A stretch of 64,000 nucleotides of DNA, taken from positions 42,817-106,816 of the forward strand of contig NZ_QKVM01000016.1 in NCBI RefSeq assembly GCF_003231305.1, written 5' to 3'. The stretch is from Pseudomonas sichuanensis (lineage in GTDB: Bacteria; Pseudomonadota; Gammaproteobacteria; Pseudomonadales; Pseudomonadaceae). Below, piece after piece: positions 19,627-31,957 of the stretch (position 1 is the first letter of the stretch; each line of letters starts with the position of its first letter). The position numbers and the translations under genes are program-made. The notes beneath the pieces are model-generated. The model was not told the DNA's origin and ran no database searches. It saw only the letters and a list, made by a program, of their open reading frames with translations.

Positions 19627-21399
19627 TCATCCATTGTTGAACTGCAGCGCCGCCAGGCGCGCATACAGCGGGCTCTCTTCCACCAACTGGCGGTGCGTCC
19701 CTACCGCCACCAAACGCCCCTGGTCGATCACCGCGATGCGGTCGGCATGCTGCACCGTGGCCAGGCGATGGGCGATCACCAGCGTGGTACGCCCGGCCAT
19801 CAACTGCGGCAACGCTTGCTGGATCAGGTGCTCGCTCTGCGCATCGAGGGCGCTGGTGGCCTCGTCCAGCAGCAGGATCGGCGCATCCACCAGCAGTGCC
19901 CGGGCAATCGCCAAGCGCTGGCGCTGGCCGCCGGACAAACCAATGCCACCCTCCCCCAGCCGGGTCTGGTAACCCTGCGGCAACTGGACGATGAATTCGT
20001 GGGCATGGGCGCTGCGCGCCGCCGCCTCGACCTCGGCCTGGCTGGCCTCGGGGCGGCCATAACGGATGTTGGCCTCGACCGTGCCACGGAACAACGCCGG
20101 TTGCTGGGCCACCAGGGCGAACTGACGGCGCAGCTCGGCCACTTCCAGGCCGGTGATCGGCTGGCCATCGAGCAGGATGCTGCCGCCCTGGGGGTCGTAG
20201 AAGCGCAGCAACAGGTCGAACAGGGTCGACTTGCCGGCGCCCGACGGCCCGACCAACGCGACCGTCTGGCCAGGCTGCACCTGCAGGCTCAGGCCATCGA
20301 TGGCGGCCACCGCCGGGCGCGACGGGTAGGCGAAGCGCACCTCGCGCAGCTCGATGGCACCACTGGCGCGCCCGCCTGCCAGGCCGACGGCCTGGCGCGG
20401 CGCCAGGATCGCACTCTGCGCCGCCAGCAACTCGGCAATGCGCTCGGCAGCACCCGCTGCCCGCTGCAGCTCGCCGATCACCTCGCTCAAGGTGCCGAAG
20501 GCACTGCCGACGATCAGGCTGTAGAACACGAAGGCCGCCAGCTCGCCGCCGGAGATGCGCCCGGCGATCACATCCATGCCACCCACCCAGAGCATCACCC
20601 CCACCGCCCCCAGCACCAGCACGATCACCAGGGTGATCAGCCAGGCACGCTGGGCGATGCGCCGTCGCGCCACGCTGAACGCCGCTTCCACGGTGTCGGC
20701 GAACAGCGCGCGGTCACGGGCTTCGTGGTTGTAGGCCTGCACGGTCTTGATCTGGCCGAGGCTCTCGGCGACGTAGCTGCCGACATCGGCGACCCGGTCC
20801 TGGCTTTGCCGCGACAGGCTGCGCACCCGCCGGCCGAACAACAGGATCGGCGCCAGCACCAGCGGCAAGGCCAACACCACGATGCTGGTGAGCTTGGGGT
20901 TGGTGACGAACAGCAGAATCACCCCACCCACCACCATCAGGGCATTGCGCAGGAACATCGACAAGGACGAGCCGATCACCGACTGCAACAACGTGGTGTC
21001 GGCGGTCAGCCGCGACTGGATCTCCGAGCTGCGGTTGTCCTCGAAGAACCCCGGATGCAGCCCCAGCAGATGATCGAACACCGCCCGGCGGATGTCGGCG
21101 ACGCAGCGTTCACCGATCCACGACACCAGGTAGAAGCGGGCGAAAGTCCCCACGGCCAGGGCCAGCACCAACAGCAGGAACAGGCCGATGGTCTGGTTGA
21201 GCTGGTGCATCGACCCCGTCATGAAGCCCTGGTCCACCAGCAGGCGAATGCCCTGCCCCATGGACAGGGTGATGCCGGCGGTGACCACCAGCGCCAACAA
21301 GGCCAGCAGGGCCTGACGGCGGTAAGGGCGCAGGAACTGCCAGCCCAGGTGCAGGGCACGACGTTGGCGCGAAGAGATCGGTTCAGGCATGGCGGGCAT
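19627..21399 (-). CDS. MsbA-like ABC exporter (fused membrane and ATPase domains)
   Basis: The 590-residue half-transporter should act as a homodimer. The N-terminal membrane domain has six helices (about residues 25-320) and the ATPase domain occupies the C-terminal part. Walker A is GPSGAGKST near residue 385, the signature is LSGGQRQR near 488 and Walker B is [12 protein letters not shown]. Such exporters move lipids, peptides or drugs out of the inner leaflet. It is not obviously MsbA itself, since no lpxK or kdtA gene is adjacent. Starts at 21399 and 21390 are both possible and neither has a strong ribosome site. Confidence 0.9.
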   Translation of the reverse strand: MPAMPEPISSRQRRALHLGWQFLRPYRRQALLALLALVVTAGITLSMGQGIRLLVDQGFMTGSMHQLNQTIGLFLLLVLALAVGTFARFYLVSWIGERCVADIRRAVFDHLLGLHPGFFEDNRSSEIQSRLTADTTLLQSVIGSSLSMFLRNALMVVGGVILLFVTNPKLTSIVVLALPLVLAPILLFGRRVRSLSRQSQDRVADVGSYVAESLGQIKTVQAYNHEARDRALFADTVEAAFSVARRRIAQRAWLITLVIVLVLGAVGVMLWVGGMDVIAGRISGGELAAFVFYSLIVGSAFGTLSEVIGELQRAAGAAERIAELLAAQSAILAPRQAVGLAGGRASGAIELREVRFAYPSRPAVAAIDGLSLQVQPGQTVALVGPSGAGKSTLFDLLLRFYDPQGGSILLDGQPITGLEVAELRRQFALVAQQPALFRGTVEANIRYGRPEASQAEVEAAARSAHAHEFIVQLPQGYQTRLGEGGIGLSGGQRQRLAIARALLVDAPILLLDEATSALDAQSEHLIQQALPQLMAGRTTLVIAHRLATVQHADRIAVIDQGRLVAVGTHRQLVEESPLYARLAALQFNNG

Positions 21400-21658
21400 G
21401 TTCGGCAGGAAGATGGGCCAAGCCTACCACTGGTCCACCTTGCAGGAACTGCTCCAGCCGCAGGGGCATCACATCGGAGGTATCGGACGGCGTGGGGCGA
21501 AAAAGCCTTATGCCCTGCCTATGACCTTTCGTTCTAAGGTGCCGCTGGAGCTTTGCCACGCTTTCTGTTGGACTGGTCCTGTCATGCCCCGCCAGCTGTC
21601 ACAGGCCAGTCATGGCAAAGCGGTACGTTTGAGCTTGAACCTGAAGAGGAGACAGGAC

Positions 21659-21832
21659 ATGAGCTTGCAGCACGGCAACGAGACGCCCAAGACCCCGAAG
21701 CATCCGCAACCTCAAGTGTGCGGTTCGATCATCGATGGCCAGGGCCGCGAGATCCCGATCACCGAGCAGATGATCCAGAAAGCCTGCAAGGACCTGGAAG
21801 AAAGCCGGGTCAAGAAAGTCGGCAAAGACTAA
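21659..21832 (+). CDS. PA1571-family small conserved protein
   Basis: The 57-residue protein starts MSLQHGNETPKTPKHPQPQV. GAGGAG and ACAGG precede the ATG at 21659; the longer frame reaching back to 21389 has no good start. The sequence is hydrophilic with no signal peptide and has the conserved core GSIIDGQGREIPITEQMI and a basic C-terminus. I recognise it as the small pseudomonad family named after PA1571, of unknown function. A rho-independent terminator follows, so it is a complete monocistronic unit. Confidence 0.8.
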   Translation: MSLQHGNETPKTPKHPQPQVCGSIIDGQGREIPITEQMIQKACKDLEESRVKKVGKD

Positions 21833-21848
21833 AACAAGAATTCCTTCG

Positions 21849-21874
21849 AACCCGGCGCCTGCGCCGGGTTTTTA
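21849..21874 (+). terminator. Rho-independent terminator
   Basis: ACCCGGCGC and GCGCCGGGT enclose CT and are followed by five T. It ends the PA1571-family gene and faces the end of pdxB. Confidence 0.9.
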
Positions 21875-21890
21875 TTTGCAGGTCAAGCGG

Positions 21891-23033
21891 TCAAACCAGC
21901 ACCGCGCCCAACGCACTTACCACCTGCGCCAGCTGCGGCGCCTCGCCCCGCAGGCGCACCGCCAAGCCTTCGATCTCACGCCGCACCGGATACTGCTTGC
22001 GCAGCAGGTCGAAGGCCGCACGCTGCTCGGCGGGGTCGTCGCTCAGGCTGCGACGGAAATCGGCATCGTCACGGCGCGGGTCGTACACCGCCCGGCACAG
22101 GGTGGCCAGGGCCCAGGCCGGCTCGGCGCCAGCATCCAGCTCGATCTGCGCCAGCGCAGGTGCTGGCAGCAGGTCTGCCAGCCGTACCTGCTCGATTTCA
22201 CCCTGCACACGGCAGAACGCCTGGTAGATCTGCGCCGTGCCGCGCTGCTTGCCGTCCAGGCTGTAGCCGGCGATATGCGGGGTGGCCAGGGTGCACAGGT
22301 CGGCCAGTTGCAGGTCCACCTGCGGCTCGCCTTCCCACACGTCGAGCACCGCGTGCAGGTCTTCGCGATCCAGCAGCAGCTCACGCAGCGCGGCATTGTC
22401 CACCACCGGGCCACGGCTGGCATTGATCAGCCAGGCGCCGGGGCGCAGGCGCGCCAGGAGCGACTCATCGAGCAGGTGCCAGGTCGGGTGTTCGCCACCG
22501 CGCTGCAGCGGCGTGTGCAGGCTGATCACGTCGCACTGCTCGACGATGGTCGCAAGGTCGACGAAATCGCCCCCCTCGCTGGCCTGGCGCAGCGGGTCGC
22601 ACACCAGCACCTTCCAGCCCAGGCCATGCAGTACGCGCACCAGACGCCCGCCGACTTCGCCGGCACCGACCACGCCATAAACCCGCTTGCCCAGCTCGAC
22701 GCCCTCGAGTTCGGCCAGGGTCAGCAGGCTGCCCAGCACATAGTCGACCACGCCACGGGCGTTGCAACCCGGGGCGCTGCTCCAGTGGATGCCCGCTTCA
22801 GCGAAGTAATCGAGGGCGAGGTGATCGGTACCGATGGTGCAGGTGCCCACGAAGCGCACCTTGCTGCCTTCGAGCAGTTGCCGGTCGACGCGGGTCACCG
22901 AGCGCACCAGCAGCACGTCGGCGTCCTTCACGCAGGCGGCATCGATGGCCCGGCCGGGGTAGCGGCGAATCTCGCCGAAACCGGCAAAGAAGGCATCGAG
23001 CAGCGGGATGTTTTCGTCGGCAACTATCAGCAT
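21891..23033 (-). CDS. pdxB: Erythronate-4-phosphate dehydrogenase
   Basis: The 380-residue enzyme is an NAD-dependent D-2-hydroxyacid dehydrogenase and performs the second step of the DXP-dependent pyridoxal-phosphate pathway. The nucleotide-binding [13 protein letters not shown] is near residue 120. The catalytic residues lie in [10 protein letters not shown] (Arg), DVWEGEP (Glu) and TPHIAGYS (His). A C-terminal dimerisation domain of about 90 residues distinguishes PdxB from shorter family members. GGAGA precedes the ATG. It is followed on the same strand by no further gene, while tusA lies just upstream. Confidence 0.95.
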   Translation of the reverse strand: MLIVADENIPLLDAFFAGFGEIRRYPGRAIDAACVKDADVLLVRSVTRVDRQLLEGSKVRFVGTCTIGTDHLALDYFAEAGIHWSSAPGCNARGVVDYVLGSLLTLAELEGVELGKRVYGVVGAGEVGGRLVRVLHGLGWKVLVCDPLRQASEGGDFVDLATIVEQCDVISLHTPLQRGGEHPTWHLLDESLLARLRPGAWLINASRGPVVDNAALRELLLDREDLHAVLDVWEGEPQVDLQLADLCTLATPHIAGYSLDGKQRGTAQIYQAFCRVQGEIEQVRLADLLPAPALAQIELDAGAEPAWALATLCRAVYDPRRDDADFRRSLSDDPAEQRAAFDLLRKQYPVRREIEGLAVRLRGEAPQLAQVVSALGAVLV

Positions 23034-23080
23034 GGCGCTCTCCTGTCAGGGGAGCGCAGTGTAGCCTGATCGCGCCGGCC

Positions 23081-23323
23081 TCAGTCGGCCTTCTTGCGGA
23101 TCCAGTACAGGTAGGTGCCGGCCTCTTCCTGCTGGCCTACCAGTTCGTGGCCGAGGAAGTTGCAGAACTTGGGGATGTCGCGGCGGGTCGAGGGGTCGGT
23201 GGCGATCACCTTGAGCAGGCCGCCGGCGGCCAGGTTGCGCACGTGCTGGTGCAACATCATCACCGGCTCCGGGCAGTTCAGGCCGGTGGCGTCGAGGATG
23301 GCGTCGGGGGTGAAATCGGTCAT
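23081..23323 (-). CDS. tusA: Sulfur carrier protein TusA
   Basis: The 80-residue protein has the SirA/TusA signature [16 protein letters not shown] with the persulfide-carrying cysteine at residue 17. It relays sulfur from a cysteine desulfurase to downstream acceptors for 2-thiouridine in tRNA and for molybdenum-cofactor sulfur trafficking. GGAG lies 7 bases before the ATG. It precedes pdxB by 47 bases on the same strand, and the two may be co-transcribed. Confidence 0.95.
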   Translation of the reverse strand: MTDFTPDAILDATGLNCPEPVMMLHQHVRNLAAGGLLKVIATDPSTRRDIPKFCNFLGHELVGQQEEAGTYLYWIRKKAD

Positions 23324-23411
23324 GAAAGGCTCCGCGAAATGATCGTCATTGTGGCGTATCCGTCGATGGGCTCCAAGGGGCTGGCAGGTCGCAGCGGCGA
23401 ACCGCAGCTCC

Positions 23412-23530
23412 CTGTAGGAGCGGCCTTGTGTCGCGAAAGGGCCGCAACGCGGCCCCAGGATTTCAGCGTAAAAGCAGTAATCGCCGGGGCTGCTCTGCAG
23501 CCCTTTCGCGACACAAGGCCGCTCCTACAG
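23412..23530. repeat. Long inverted repeat of a third REP type
   Basis: CTGTAGGAGCGGCCTTGTGT starts a 29-base arm at 23412-23440, which is exactly mirrored at 23502-23530. The 61 bases between hold a smaller hairpin. The arms differ from the GCGGGGCAAG and GCGGGTAAAC types elsewhere in the window. It lies between tusA and rlmM. Confidence 0.88.
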
Positions 23531-23547
23531 TGGCCGTGCAAGCCCGT

Positions 23548-24612
23548 TCAACGCGGTTTCAGGTCCAGCCGGCGCAGGTGGCAGGTCACTTCCTCGCGGT
23601 CGTGGTACAGCTGCTTGCAGGCGATCGACACCTTGACCTTGCGCGCCTTGAAGCCTTCCTCGATGCGGTCGAGCAACTTGCGCACCTCGGCGTGACGCTG
23701 CTTCATCGGCAGCTTGAGGTTGACCACCGCCTCGCGGCACAGCCCCTCGCCCAGCCAGGTCTCGATCAGTGACGCGGTGCGCGCCGGCTTCTCGACGATG
23801 TCGCAGACCATCCAGTCCACGGTCTGTTTCGGCTTCCAGGTAAAGCCGTCGGCCATCAGGTGCGTGACCAGCCCGGTGTCCATCAGGCTCTCGGCCATCG
23901 GCCCGTTGTCGATGGCGGTGACCAGCATGCCGCGCTTGACCAGCTGGTAGGTCCAGCCGCCGGGCGCAGCCCCCAGGTCGACACCGGTCATGTCGTCGTT
24001 CAGGCGCTGGTCCCACTGCTCGCGCGGGATGAACTGGTGCCAGGCTTCTTCCAGCTTGAGGGTCGAACGGCTGGGCGCTTCCCGTGGGAACTTCAGGCGC
24101 GGGATGCCCATTGGCCACAGCGCCTGGTTACCCGCTTCGGCCTGGCCCAGAAATACCCGCCGGCCACTGATGAAGGTCAACAACAGGCGCGGACGCTGCG
24201 CGTCGTCGACCAGCCGCCCGGCCTTCTCCAGTGCCTTGCGCAGCGGCACTTCGAACTTGCGGCAGAAGGTCGACAGCTCCTTGCCGTCGTTGGTGTCGAG
24301 CACCTCCAGCCACAGGCTGCCGAATACCGGCAGCTCGGCCAGGTGCTCGAGCAGCACGCTGATACGGTCGGTCTCGGGCAACTCGATGTAGCTGCCACGC
24401 GCCCACTGGCGCGGGAAGATCAGCTGGTCGAAACGCATTTCACGCATCAGCCGCGCGGCACCGTCGGGCTCGCTGCAGACGAATTCGGCGCAGGCGCTGT
24501 TTGGCTTGCCTTTGGCATAGCCGGCCACGCCCAGGTGGGCGGCGTGTTCGCTGATTTCAGCGCAGACCTCGCCCTCGAAGCCGGGCCGGCAATGCATGAA
24601 CAGGGTATTCAT
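23548..24612 (-). CDS. rlmM: 23S rRNA 2'-O-ribose methyltransferase RlmM
   Basis: The 354-residue protein methylates C2498 of 23S rRNA. The N-terminal THUMP-like region is followed by a Rossmann methyltransferase domain with the SAM site VDLGAAPGGWTYQL near residue 215 and MVCDIVEKPA. Lysine and acidic residues in VNLKLPMKQRHAE fit the K-D-K-E tetrad of the family. The ATG at 24612 follows GGAG; the upstream extension lacks one. It lies upstream of tusA-pdxB on the same strand, separated by the long repeat. Confidence 0.93.
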   Translation of the reverse strand: MNTLFMHCRPGFEGEVCAEISEHAAHLGVAGYAKGKPNSACAEFVCSEPDGAARLMREMRFDQLIFPRQWARGSYIELPETDRISVLLEHLAELPVFGSLWLEVLDTNDGKELSTFCRKFEVPLRKALEKAGRLVDDAQRPRLLLTFISGRRVFLGQAEAGNQALWPMGIPRLKFPREAPSRSTLKLEEAWHQFIPREQWDQRLNDDMTGVDLGAAPGGWTYQLVKRGMLVTAIDNGPMAESLMDTGLVTHLMADGFTWKPKQTVDWMVCDIVEKPARTASLIETWLGEGLCREAVVNLKLPMKQRHAEVRKLLDRIEEGFKARKVKVSIACKQLYHDREEVTCHLRRLDLKPR

Positions 24613-24862
24613 CTCTAACTCCACATCACTGGCGCAGGCGGCGCCAGCCTTGATCCGGCGCAACGCAAGGTACGGCCGGGCGGCGAATGATAAAGGAAGA
24701 TCGGAACCCGCGACACGCCCCACCGGTCCAGAAAAGGGTCAGGCCCGGCAAACGGGGCTAACCTGACTGTTCAGCCAGGTCCGTGCCGTGCGGACCGATC
24801 CACAGCGGTGACACTGGCGATCCTTTGGCAGTCGCCGGGCACCGGAGCACAAGGAGTTGTCA

Positions 24863-27604
<2,742 letters not shown>

Positions 27605-27611
27605 TCATGGC

Positions 27612-27634
27612 CAGGGGCCATTTATTGGCCCCTG
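27612..27634 (+). terminator. Hairpin after acnA
   Basis: CAGGGGCCA, loop TTTAT and TGGCCCCTG form a perfect 9-base stem 8 bases past the acnA stop. There is no T tract, so it may act as an mRNA 3' stabiliser as much as a terminator. Confidence 0.55.
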
Positions 27635-27701
27635 ATCAGGTGTCCTGAAGGGCGCGAGCTCAGTCGAAGCAGTTCCGCACTCGCTGCCACAAGGATTTTG
27701 C

Positions 27702-28478
27702 ATGTCGTTGCCCCACTGGATCGCGCTGGGCCTGCTGGCCCTCGGCTACTGCTTTGCACTGACCCACGGCAGCCTCGGCCTGGCTGCCCTGCCCAGCCTG
27801 CTCGCCCTGCTGTGCACCGCCCTGCTGGTACGGCGCAGGGTGCGCTGGCAACAGACCCTCGGCCACCTGCTGTTCATCGGCATGGCCGCTTCACTGGCCC
27901 TGCATTGGCTGCCGGGCTTCAATGGCGCCAAGGTCATCGACAAGGCCGTGTTCAGCCAAGGCGCGCTGCCGTTCTCGATGTACCTGAACCTGGACAAGCC
28001 GCTAATCGGCCTGTGGTTGCTGCTGGCCTGCCCGTGGCTGGTGGTGTTGCGCGGGCGCGGGCTGGCGCTGAGCCTGCTCGCCATCCTGCCGCTGACCCTG
28101 CTCGCCTGCCTGGGCGGTGCCTGGGCCCTGGGGCTGGTGGCCTGGGCGCCTAAATGGCCGGACCAGGCCTGGCTGTGGCTGTTGAACAACCTGCTGCTGG
28201 TCAGCCTGACCGAAGAACTGCTGTTTCGCGGTTACATCCAGGGCGGCCTGCAACGTCTGTTCAGGCATGAAGGCCTGGCGTTGCTGGCAGCGGCGCTGCT
28301 GTTCGGCCTGGCTCACCTGGGGGGCGGCTGGCAGTGGTTCTACCTGGCGACCTTGGCAGGGGTGGGTTACGGCCTGGCGTACCGCCATGGCGGCCTGCTT
28401 GCAGCGGTGGCCTGCCATGCCTGCGTCAACCTGGCGCACTTCGCGGGCTTGAGCTATCCGATGCTGGCACTTGGCTAA
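27702..28478 (+). CDS. CPBP-family intramembrane glutamic endopeptidase
   Basis: The 258-residue protein has about seven membrane helices and the CPBP (CAAX protease/bacteriocin-processing) motifs. These are TEELLFRGYIQGGL near residue 169, FGLAHLGGGW near 204 and CHACVNLAHF near 246. The adjacent glutamates and histidines form the presumed catalytic site inside the membrane. The substrate is unknown; family members include Rce1-like proteases and immunity proteins. The ATG at 27702 is close to the promoter-less gap after acnA, so weak co-transcription is possible. Confidence 0.88.
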   Translation: MSLPHWIALGLLALGYCFALTHGSLGLAALPSLLALLCTALLVRRRVRWQQTLGHLLFIGMAASLALHWLPGFNGAKVIDKAVFSQGALPFSMYLNLDKPLIGLWLLLACPWLVVLRGRGLALSLLAILPLTLLACLGGAWALGLVAWAPKWPDQAWLWLLNNLLLVSLTEELLFRGYIQGGLQRLFRHEGLALLAAALLFGLAHLGGGWQWFYLATLAGVGYGLAYRHGGLLAAVACHACVNLAHFAGLSYPMLALG

Positions 28479-28620
28479 GCAATCGGTCATGATCCGACCT
28501 GATCGTCATAAACCATAAATAAAGCTGCAATATTGACGGCAACGGACGCGAACGCGCGGGTTTAAACCACAATCGCAGTGTTCATCCGTTGCGCCAGATC
28601 AATGCAGGTTAAATATTCAT

Positions 28621-28647
28621 TCAATAAAACCAGCGGCTTGCCGATAC
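28621..28647 (+). promoter_or_regulatory. FliA (sigma-28) promoter of the Aer-2 gene
   Basis: TCAA, a 15-base spacer and GCCGATAC end 30 bases before the start codon, matching the Pseudomonas FliA pattern. Control of the P. putida aer2 gene by FliA is established in the literature. An Anr-like sequence (TTGCG-CCAG-ATCAA, 28589-28602) lies just upstream and matches 8 of 10 arm bases. Confidence 0.82.
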
Positions 28648-28677
28648 CTGTCGAAAGCCTTGCGGATTGAACAGCCA

Positions 28678-30243
28678 ATGCGTAACAACCAGCCGATTAC
28701 CCAGAGAGAACGGACTTTCCCTGCCCAACAGCGGTTGATCTCCACGACCAATGCCAAAGGCGTGATCACCTACTGCAACGATGCCTTCGTCGAGATCAGC
28801 GGTTTCTCTCGCGAGGAACTCATGGGCGCGGCGCACAACCTGGTGCGTCACCCCGACGTGCCGCCTGCGGTGTTTGCCCACATGTGGCAGACCCTCAAGC
28901 AAGGCCTGCCATGGATGGGCATCGTCAAGAACCGCTGCAAATCCGGCGACCACTATTGGGTCAACGCCTACGTCACCCCTGTCTTCGAGAAGAACCAGGT
29001 GGTTGGCTATGAGTCGGTGCGGGTCAAACCCACCGCCGAGCAGATCCGCCGCGCCGAAGGCCTGTACCAGCGCATCAACCAGGGCAAGTCTGCGATCCCG
29101 CGCCGCGACCAGTGGCTGCCGGTGCTGCAGGACTGGCTGCCGTTCATCCTGATCAGCCAGGTCGGCTTCCTGATCGGCAACTGGCTCGGCCACTCCTGGG
29201 GCTTCGCCCTGGCCGCCGGCCTGTCGGTCCCGCTGGGCCTGCTCGGCCTGAGCTGGCAGCAGCGCGGCCTCAAGCGCCTGCTGCGCCTGGCCGAACAGAG
29301 CACGTCCGACCCGCTGATCGCGCAGATGTACACCGACAGCCGCGGCGTCCAGGCGCGCCTGGAAATGGCCATGCTCAGCCAGGACGCACGGATGAAGACC
29401 TGCCTGACCCGCCTGCAGGACAGCGCCGAACAGCTCAGCGACCAGGCCCGCCAGTCCGACACCCTCGCCCACCAGAGCTCGTCGGGCCTGGAGCGCCAGC
29501 GCGTGGAAACCGAGCAGGTGGCCGCCGCCGTCAACCAGATGGCCGCCACTACCCAGGAAGTGGCCAACCACGTTCAGCGCACCGCCGATGCCACCCAGGA
29601 AGCCAACCGCCTGACCAGCCAGGGCCGCAACATTGCCGGCGAAACCCGTGACGCCATCGAGCGCTTGTCGGCTGCCGTGGGCGAGACGGGCCTGACCGTG
29701 ACGCAACTGGCCAAGGACAGCGACGAGATCGGTGGCGTGGTCGATGTGATCAAGGGCATTGCCGACCAGACCAACCTGCTGGCGCTCAACGCCGCCATCG
29801 AAGCAGCCCGTGCCGGTGAGATGGGCCGCGGTTTCGCCGTGGTTGCCGACGAGGTTCGCCAGCTGGCCCAGCGCACCGCCGAGTCCACCGGGCAGATTCA
29901 CGGCCTGATCGCCAAGCTGCAACAGACCGCCAACAACGCGGTGCAGACCATGGAGACCGGCCACCGCCAGGCCCAGGAAGGCGTCGAGCGGGTCATGCAA
30001 GCCGACCAGGCGCTGGTGGGCATCAGCGAAGCGGTCGCCAACATCACCGACATGGCCACCCAGATCGCCGCCGCCACCGAAGAGCAGACCGCGGTGGCCG
30101 AAGAGATCAGCCGCAACATCAGCACCATTGCCGACCTGGCCGACCAGACTGCCGGCCAGGCCCAGCGCTCGGCGCTGCTCAGCGAAGAGCTGACCAGCAC
30201 CGCCGGCACGCAGTACTCGTTGGTGGAGCGCTTCAACCGCTAA
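28678..30243 (+). CDS. aer: Aerotaxis/energy-taxis receptor Aer-2 (PAS chemoreceptor)
   Basis: The 521-residue receptor has an N-terminal cytoplasmic PAS domain (about residues 10-120; [31 protein letters not shown]) expected to bind FAD. A short hydrophobic hairpin near residues 155-200 anchors it, and a signalling domain with [19 protein letters not shown] follows. There is no periplasmic sensor domain, so it monitors internal redox or energy state. The ATG at 28678 gives the length reported for P. putida Aer-2; the ribosome site is weak. The FliA promoter and proximity to acnA match what I recall of the P. putida arrangement. Confidence 0.93.
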   Translation: MRNNQPITQRERTFPAQQRLISTTNAKGVITYCNDAFVEISGFSREELMGAAHNLVRHPDVPPAVFAHMWQTLKQGLPWMGIVKNRCKSGDHYWVNAYVTPVFEKNQVVGYESVRVKPTAEQIRRAEGLYQRINQGKSAIPRRDQWLPVLQDWLPFILISQVGFLIGNWLGHSWGFALAAGLSVPLGLLGLSWQQRGLKRLLRLAEQSTSDPLIAQMYTDSRGVQARLEMAMLSQDARMKTCLTRLQDSAEQLSDQARQSDTLAHQSSSGLERQRVETEQVAAAVNQMAATTQEVANHVQRTADATQEANRLTSQGRNIAGETRDAIERLSAAVGETGLTVTQLAKDSDEIGGVVDVIKGIADQTNLLALNAAIEAARAGEMGRGFAVVADEVRQLAQRTAESTGQIHGLIAKLQQTANNAVQTMETGHRQAQEGVERVMQADQALVGISEAVANITDMATQIAAATEEQTAVAEEISRNISTIADLADQTAGQAQRSALLSEELTSTAGTQYSLVERFNR

Positions 30244-30257
30244 AGCCTGAACGAACC

Positions 30258-30330
30258 ATCGCGGGGCAAGCCCGCTCCCACAAGTGCTGTGCAGAATGCC
30301 AGACCTGTGGGAGCGGGCTTGCCCCGCGAT
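30258..30330. repeat. REP pair between Aer-2 gene and pseudouridine synthase
   Basis: ATCGCGGGGCAAGCCCGCTC and its inverse copy are separated by about 25 bases and lie between two convergent genes. Confidence 0.88.
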
Positions 30331-30334
30331 GCTT

Positions 30335-31219
30335 TTACCAGTCGAGCGTCAACCGACTCTCGAAATACCTCTCCTGCCCCGTCAACGGATCCTCGAAACG
30401 CAGGCTCTGCGCCAGCAGCTTCAATGGCCGCTCATAGTCATCCTGTTCATCGACCAGTTGCGGATAGAACGGGTCGTTGCAGATCCCAGCCCCCAGCGCC
30501 GCCATGTGCACCCGCAACTGATGGGTCTTGCCGGTCACCGGCGACAAGCCATAGCGCCACAGCCCACCGTTCTTTTCCAGTACACAGGCATGGGTTTCGC
30601 TGTTATCGGCCCCTTGCACTTCATGCATGCGGAAGAACGGCTCGCCATGCACCAGGCGGCTGCAGTGCACCAACGGGAAATCATGCTGCGGCATGGCAGC
30701 GGCGATGGCCTGGTAGTGCTTGTCGATGCGCCGCTCGGGGAACAGCCGCTGATAGGCACCCCGGGTTTGCGGGTTGGCCGAGAACAACACCAGCCCTGCG
30801 GTGTGGCGGTCGATGCGGTGCAGGGGCACCAGGTGCGGGTTGTCCAGCCGACGGATCAAGCGGCGCAGCAGGGTCTGCTCGACATACTCGCCAGTGGGCG
30901 TCACCGGCAGGAAATGCGGCTTGTCCGCCACCACCAGATGCTCGTCCATGTGCAGGATCTGCTCCTGTACCGGGATCGGCTTCTCGTTGGGTACTTCACG
31001 AAAGTAATGCAGGCGCATGCCCTGGCGGTAGGCAAGGTCGGCGGCAATCGCCTGGCCTTGTGCATCCAGCACCCGGCCCCGGGCGAAACGGTCCAGCCAT
31101 TGCTCGCGGTCGATGCCCTTGAAGTGATCGCACAGGCAATCGAGCACTGTCACCCAGCGCCCGGGCGGCAGGCATACCGTGCTGGCTTGCAGGTGGGCGG
31201 GGTTGAAAGGCGTGGTCAT
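30335..31219 (-). CDS. RluA-family pseudouridine synthase
   Basis: The 294-residue protein has the catalytic motif PLHRIDRHTAGLVLFS, with the aspartate near residue 136. VADKPHFLPVTPTG precedes it and KTHQLRVHMAALG, the C-terminal RluA signature, follows. The N-terminal part is not a clear S4 domain. It isomerises uridines in rRNA or tRNA; the exact site cannot be told, since RluA, RluC, RluD and TruC share these motifs. It is transcribed away from the SOS-type gene upstream. Confidence 0.88.
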   Translation of the reverse strand: MTTPFNPAHLQASTVCLPPGRWVTVLDCLCDHFKGIDREQWLDRFARGRVLDAQGQAIAADLAYRQGMRLHYFREVPNEKPIPVQEQILHMDEHLVVADKPHFLPVTPTGEYVEQTLLRRLIRRLDNPHLVPLHRIDRHTAGLVLFSANPQTRGAYQRLFPERRIDKHYQAIAAAMPQHDFPLVHCSRLVHGEPFFRMHEVQGADNSETHACVLEKNGGLWRYGLSPVTGKTHQLRVHMAALGAGICNDPFYPQLVDEQDDYERPLKLLAQSLRFEDPLTGQERYFESRLTLDW

Positions 31220-31249
31220 CGTCGGGCTCTGCTGATCGGGAGCCGGGCA

Positions 31250-31579
31250 TTATCCCCCAGCCTGCGCGGCGCAACCAGCCTCGCCGGCCGGCTCGCAGCG
31301 CGCCTTGAGCCAACGCAGCACCTGCACCGCATCCCAGCGCCCGGGGTCGAACAAGGCGTAGCTCAGGCCCTGGTAGCCAACCACGTCCAGCGGCCGGTGA
31401 AAGCCGGCGCGCTGGAACAATGCCTCGATCTCGGCGAAACAGGTATTGAAATGGACCTTGCCGAACGGCGTCTGCTCATCGGTGACGATGCCGTCGAGGC
31501 GCAGTTCCAGCACGGCGTCGCACACACGCTCCGGGGCCATGTGGTTGATGCTGTACTTGAGTTGCTCGACATTGAGCAT
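31250..31579 (-). CDS. SOS-controlled conserved protein of unknown function
   Basis: The 109-residue protein starts MLNVEQLKYSINHMAPERVC; GAGG precedes the ATG at 31579. It is soluble, mixed alpha/beta, with HFNTCFAEIEALFQRAGFHRP, a conserved-looking GYQGLSYALFDPGRW and three cysteines. I do not recognise the domain. A perfect LexA box 15 bases upstream of the start shows that it should be repressed by LexA and induced by DNA damage. It lies upstream of, and co-directional with, the pseudouridine synthase gene (30-base gap), so that gene may also respond. A role in damage tolerance or checkpoint control is inference. Confidence 0.82.
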   Translation of the reverse strand: MLNVEQLKYSINHMAPERVCDAVLELRLDGIVTDEQTPFGKVHFNTCFAEIEALFQRAGFHRPLDVVGYQGLSYALFDPGRWDAVQVLRWLKARCEPAGEAGCAAQAGG

Positions 31580-31594
31580 GGCTTCACCTCGATA

Positions 31595-31610
31595 CTGTAT
31601 TTATATACAG
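31595..31610 (-). promoter_or_regulatory. LexA (SOS) operator
   Basis: CTGTATTTATATACAG is a complete palindromic LexA box (CTGT-N8-ACAG with the preferred TA-rich centre). It is placed 15 bases before the start codon at 31579, where bound repressor would block the promoter region. Confidence 0.9.
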
Positions 31611-31646
31611 CATACGGAGCGGGCCACGCCGTCGTCAATGCGCGGC

Positions 31647-31883
31647 TCAGCGCAGGAAAGCCACCACCTGCTCGGCATCGAAGGGCCAGTTCAGCTCGGC
31701 CCCGCTATCACAGCGGCGCAATACCGGGATGGTCAGGCTGTAGCGCTCGAACAGCACCTCGTCGTCGGCAATATCGACCAGCTCGACCAGCAAGCCATGC
31801 TCGACGAACGGCATCAACATGGCCTCGGCCACTTCACACAGGTGGCACCCGAGGGTGCCGAACAGCTGGCATTCAGGGAGCAT
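31647..31883 (-). CDS. Glutaredoxin-family protein (DUF836 type)
   Basis: The 78-residue single-domain thioredoxin-fold protein has a CHLC redox motif at residues 13-16 (LFGTLGCHLCEVAEAML) and the cis-proline in LTIPVLRRCDSG. It is short, with no signal peptide, so it acts in the cytoplasm as a small thiol carrier. A third cysteine at residue 5 is near the active site. It ends 36 bases upstream of the LexA box, so the SOS site belongs to the next gene and not to this one. Confidence 0.85.
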   Translation of the reverse strand: MLPECQLFGTLGCHLCEVAEAMLMPFVEHGLLVELVDIADDEVLFERYSLTIPVLRRCDSGAELNWPFDAEQVVAFLR

Positions 31884-31957
31884 GGGGCAAACCCGGAAAT
31901 CGCAGTTAAGGGATGCTTATTCTAGGTCCGTGCTTGCCATCGCGCACCTGCGCCGGA

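Noticed and set aside
28589..28602. Anr/FNR box upstream of the Aer-2 gene as a firm call
   Set aside because: TTGCG-CCAG-ATCAA has one imperfect half-site; it is mentioned only as a possibility beside the stronger FliA promoter.
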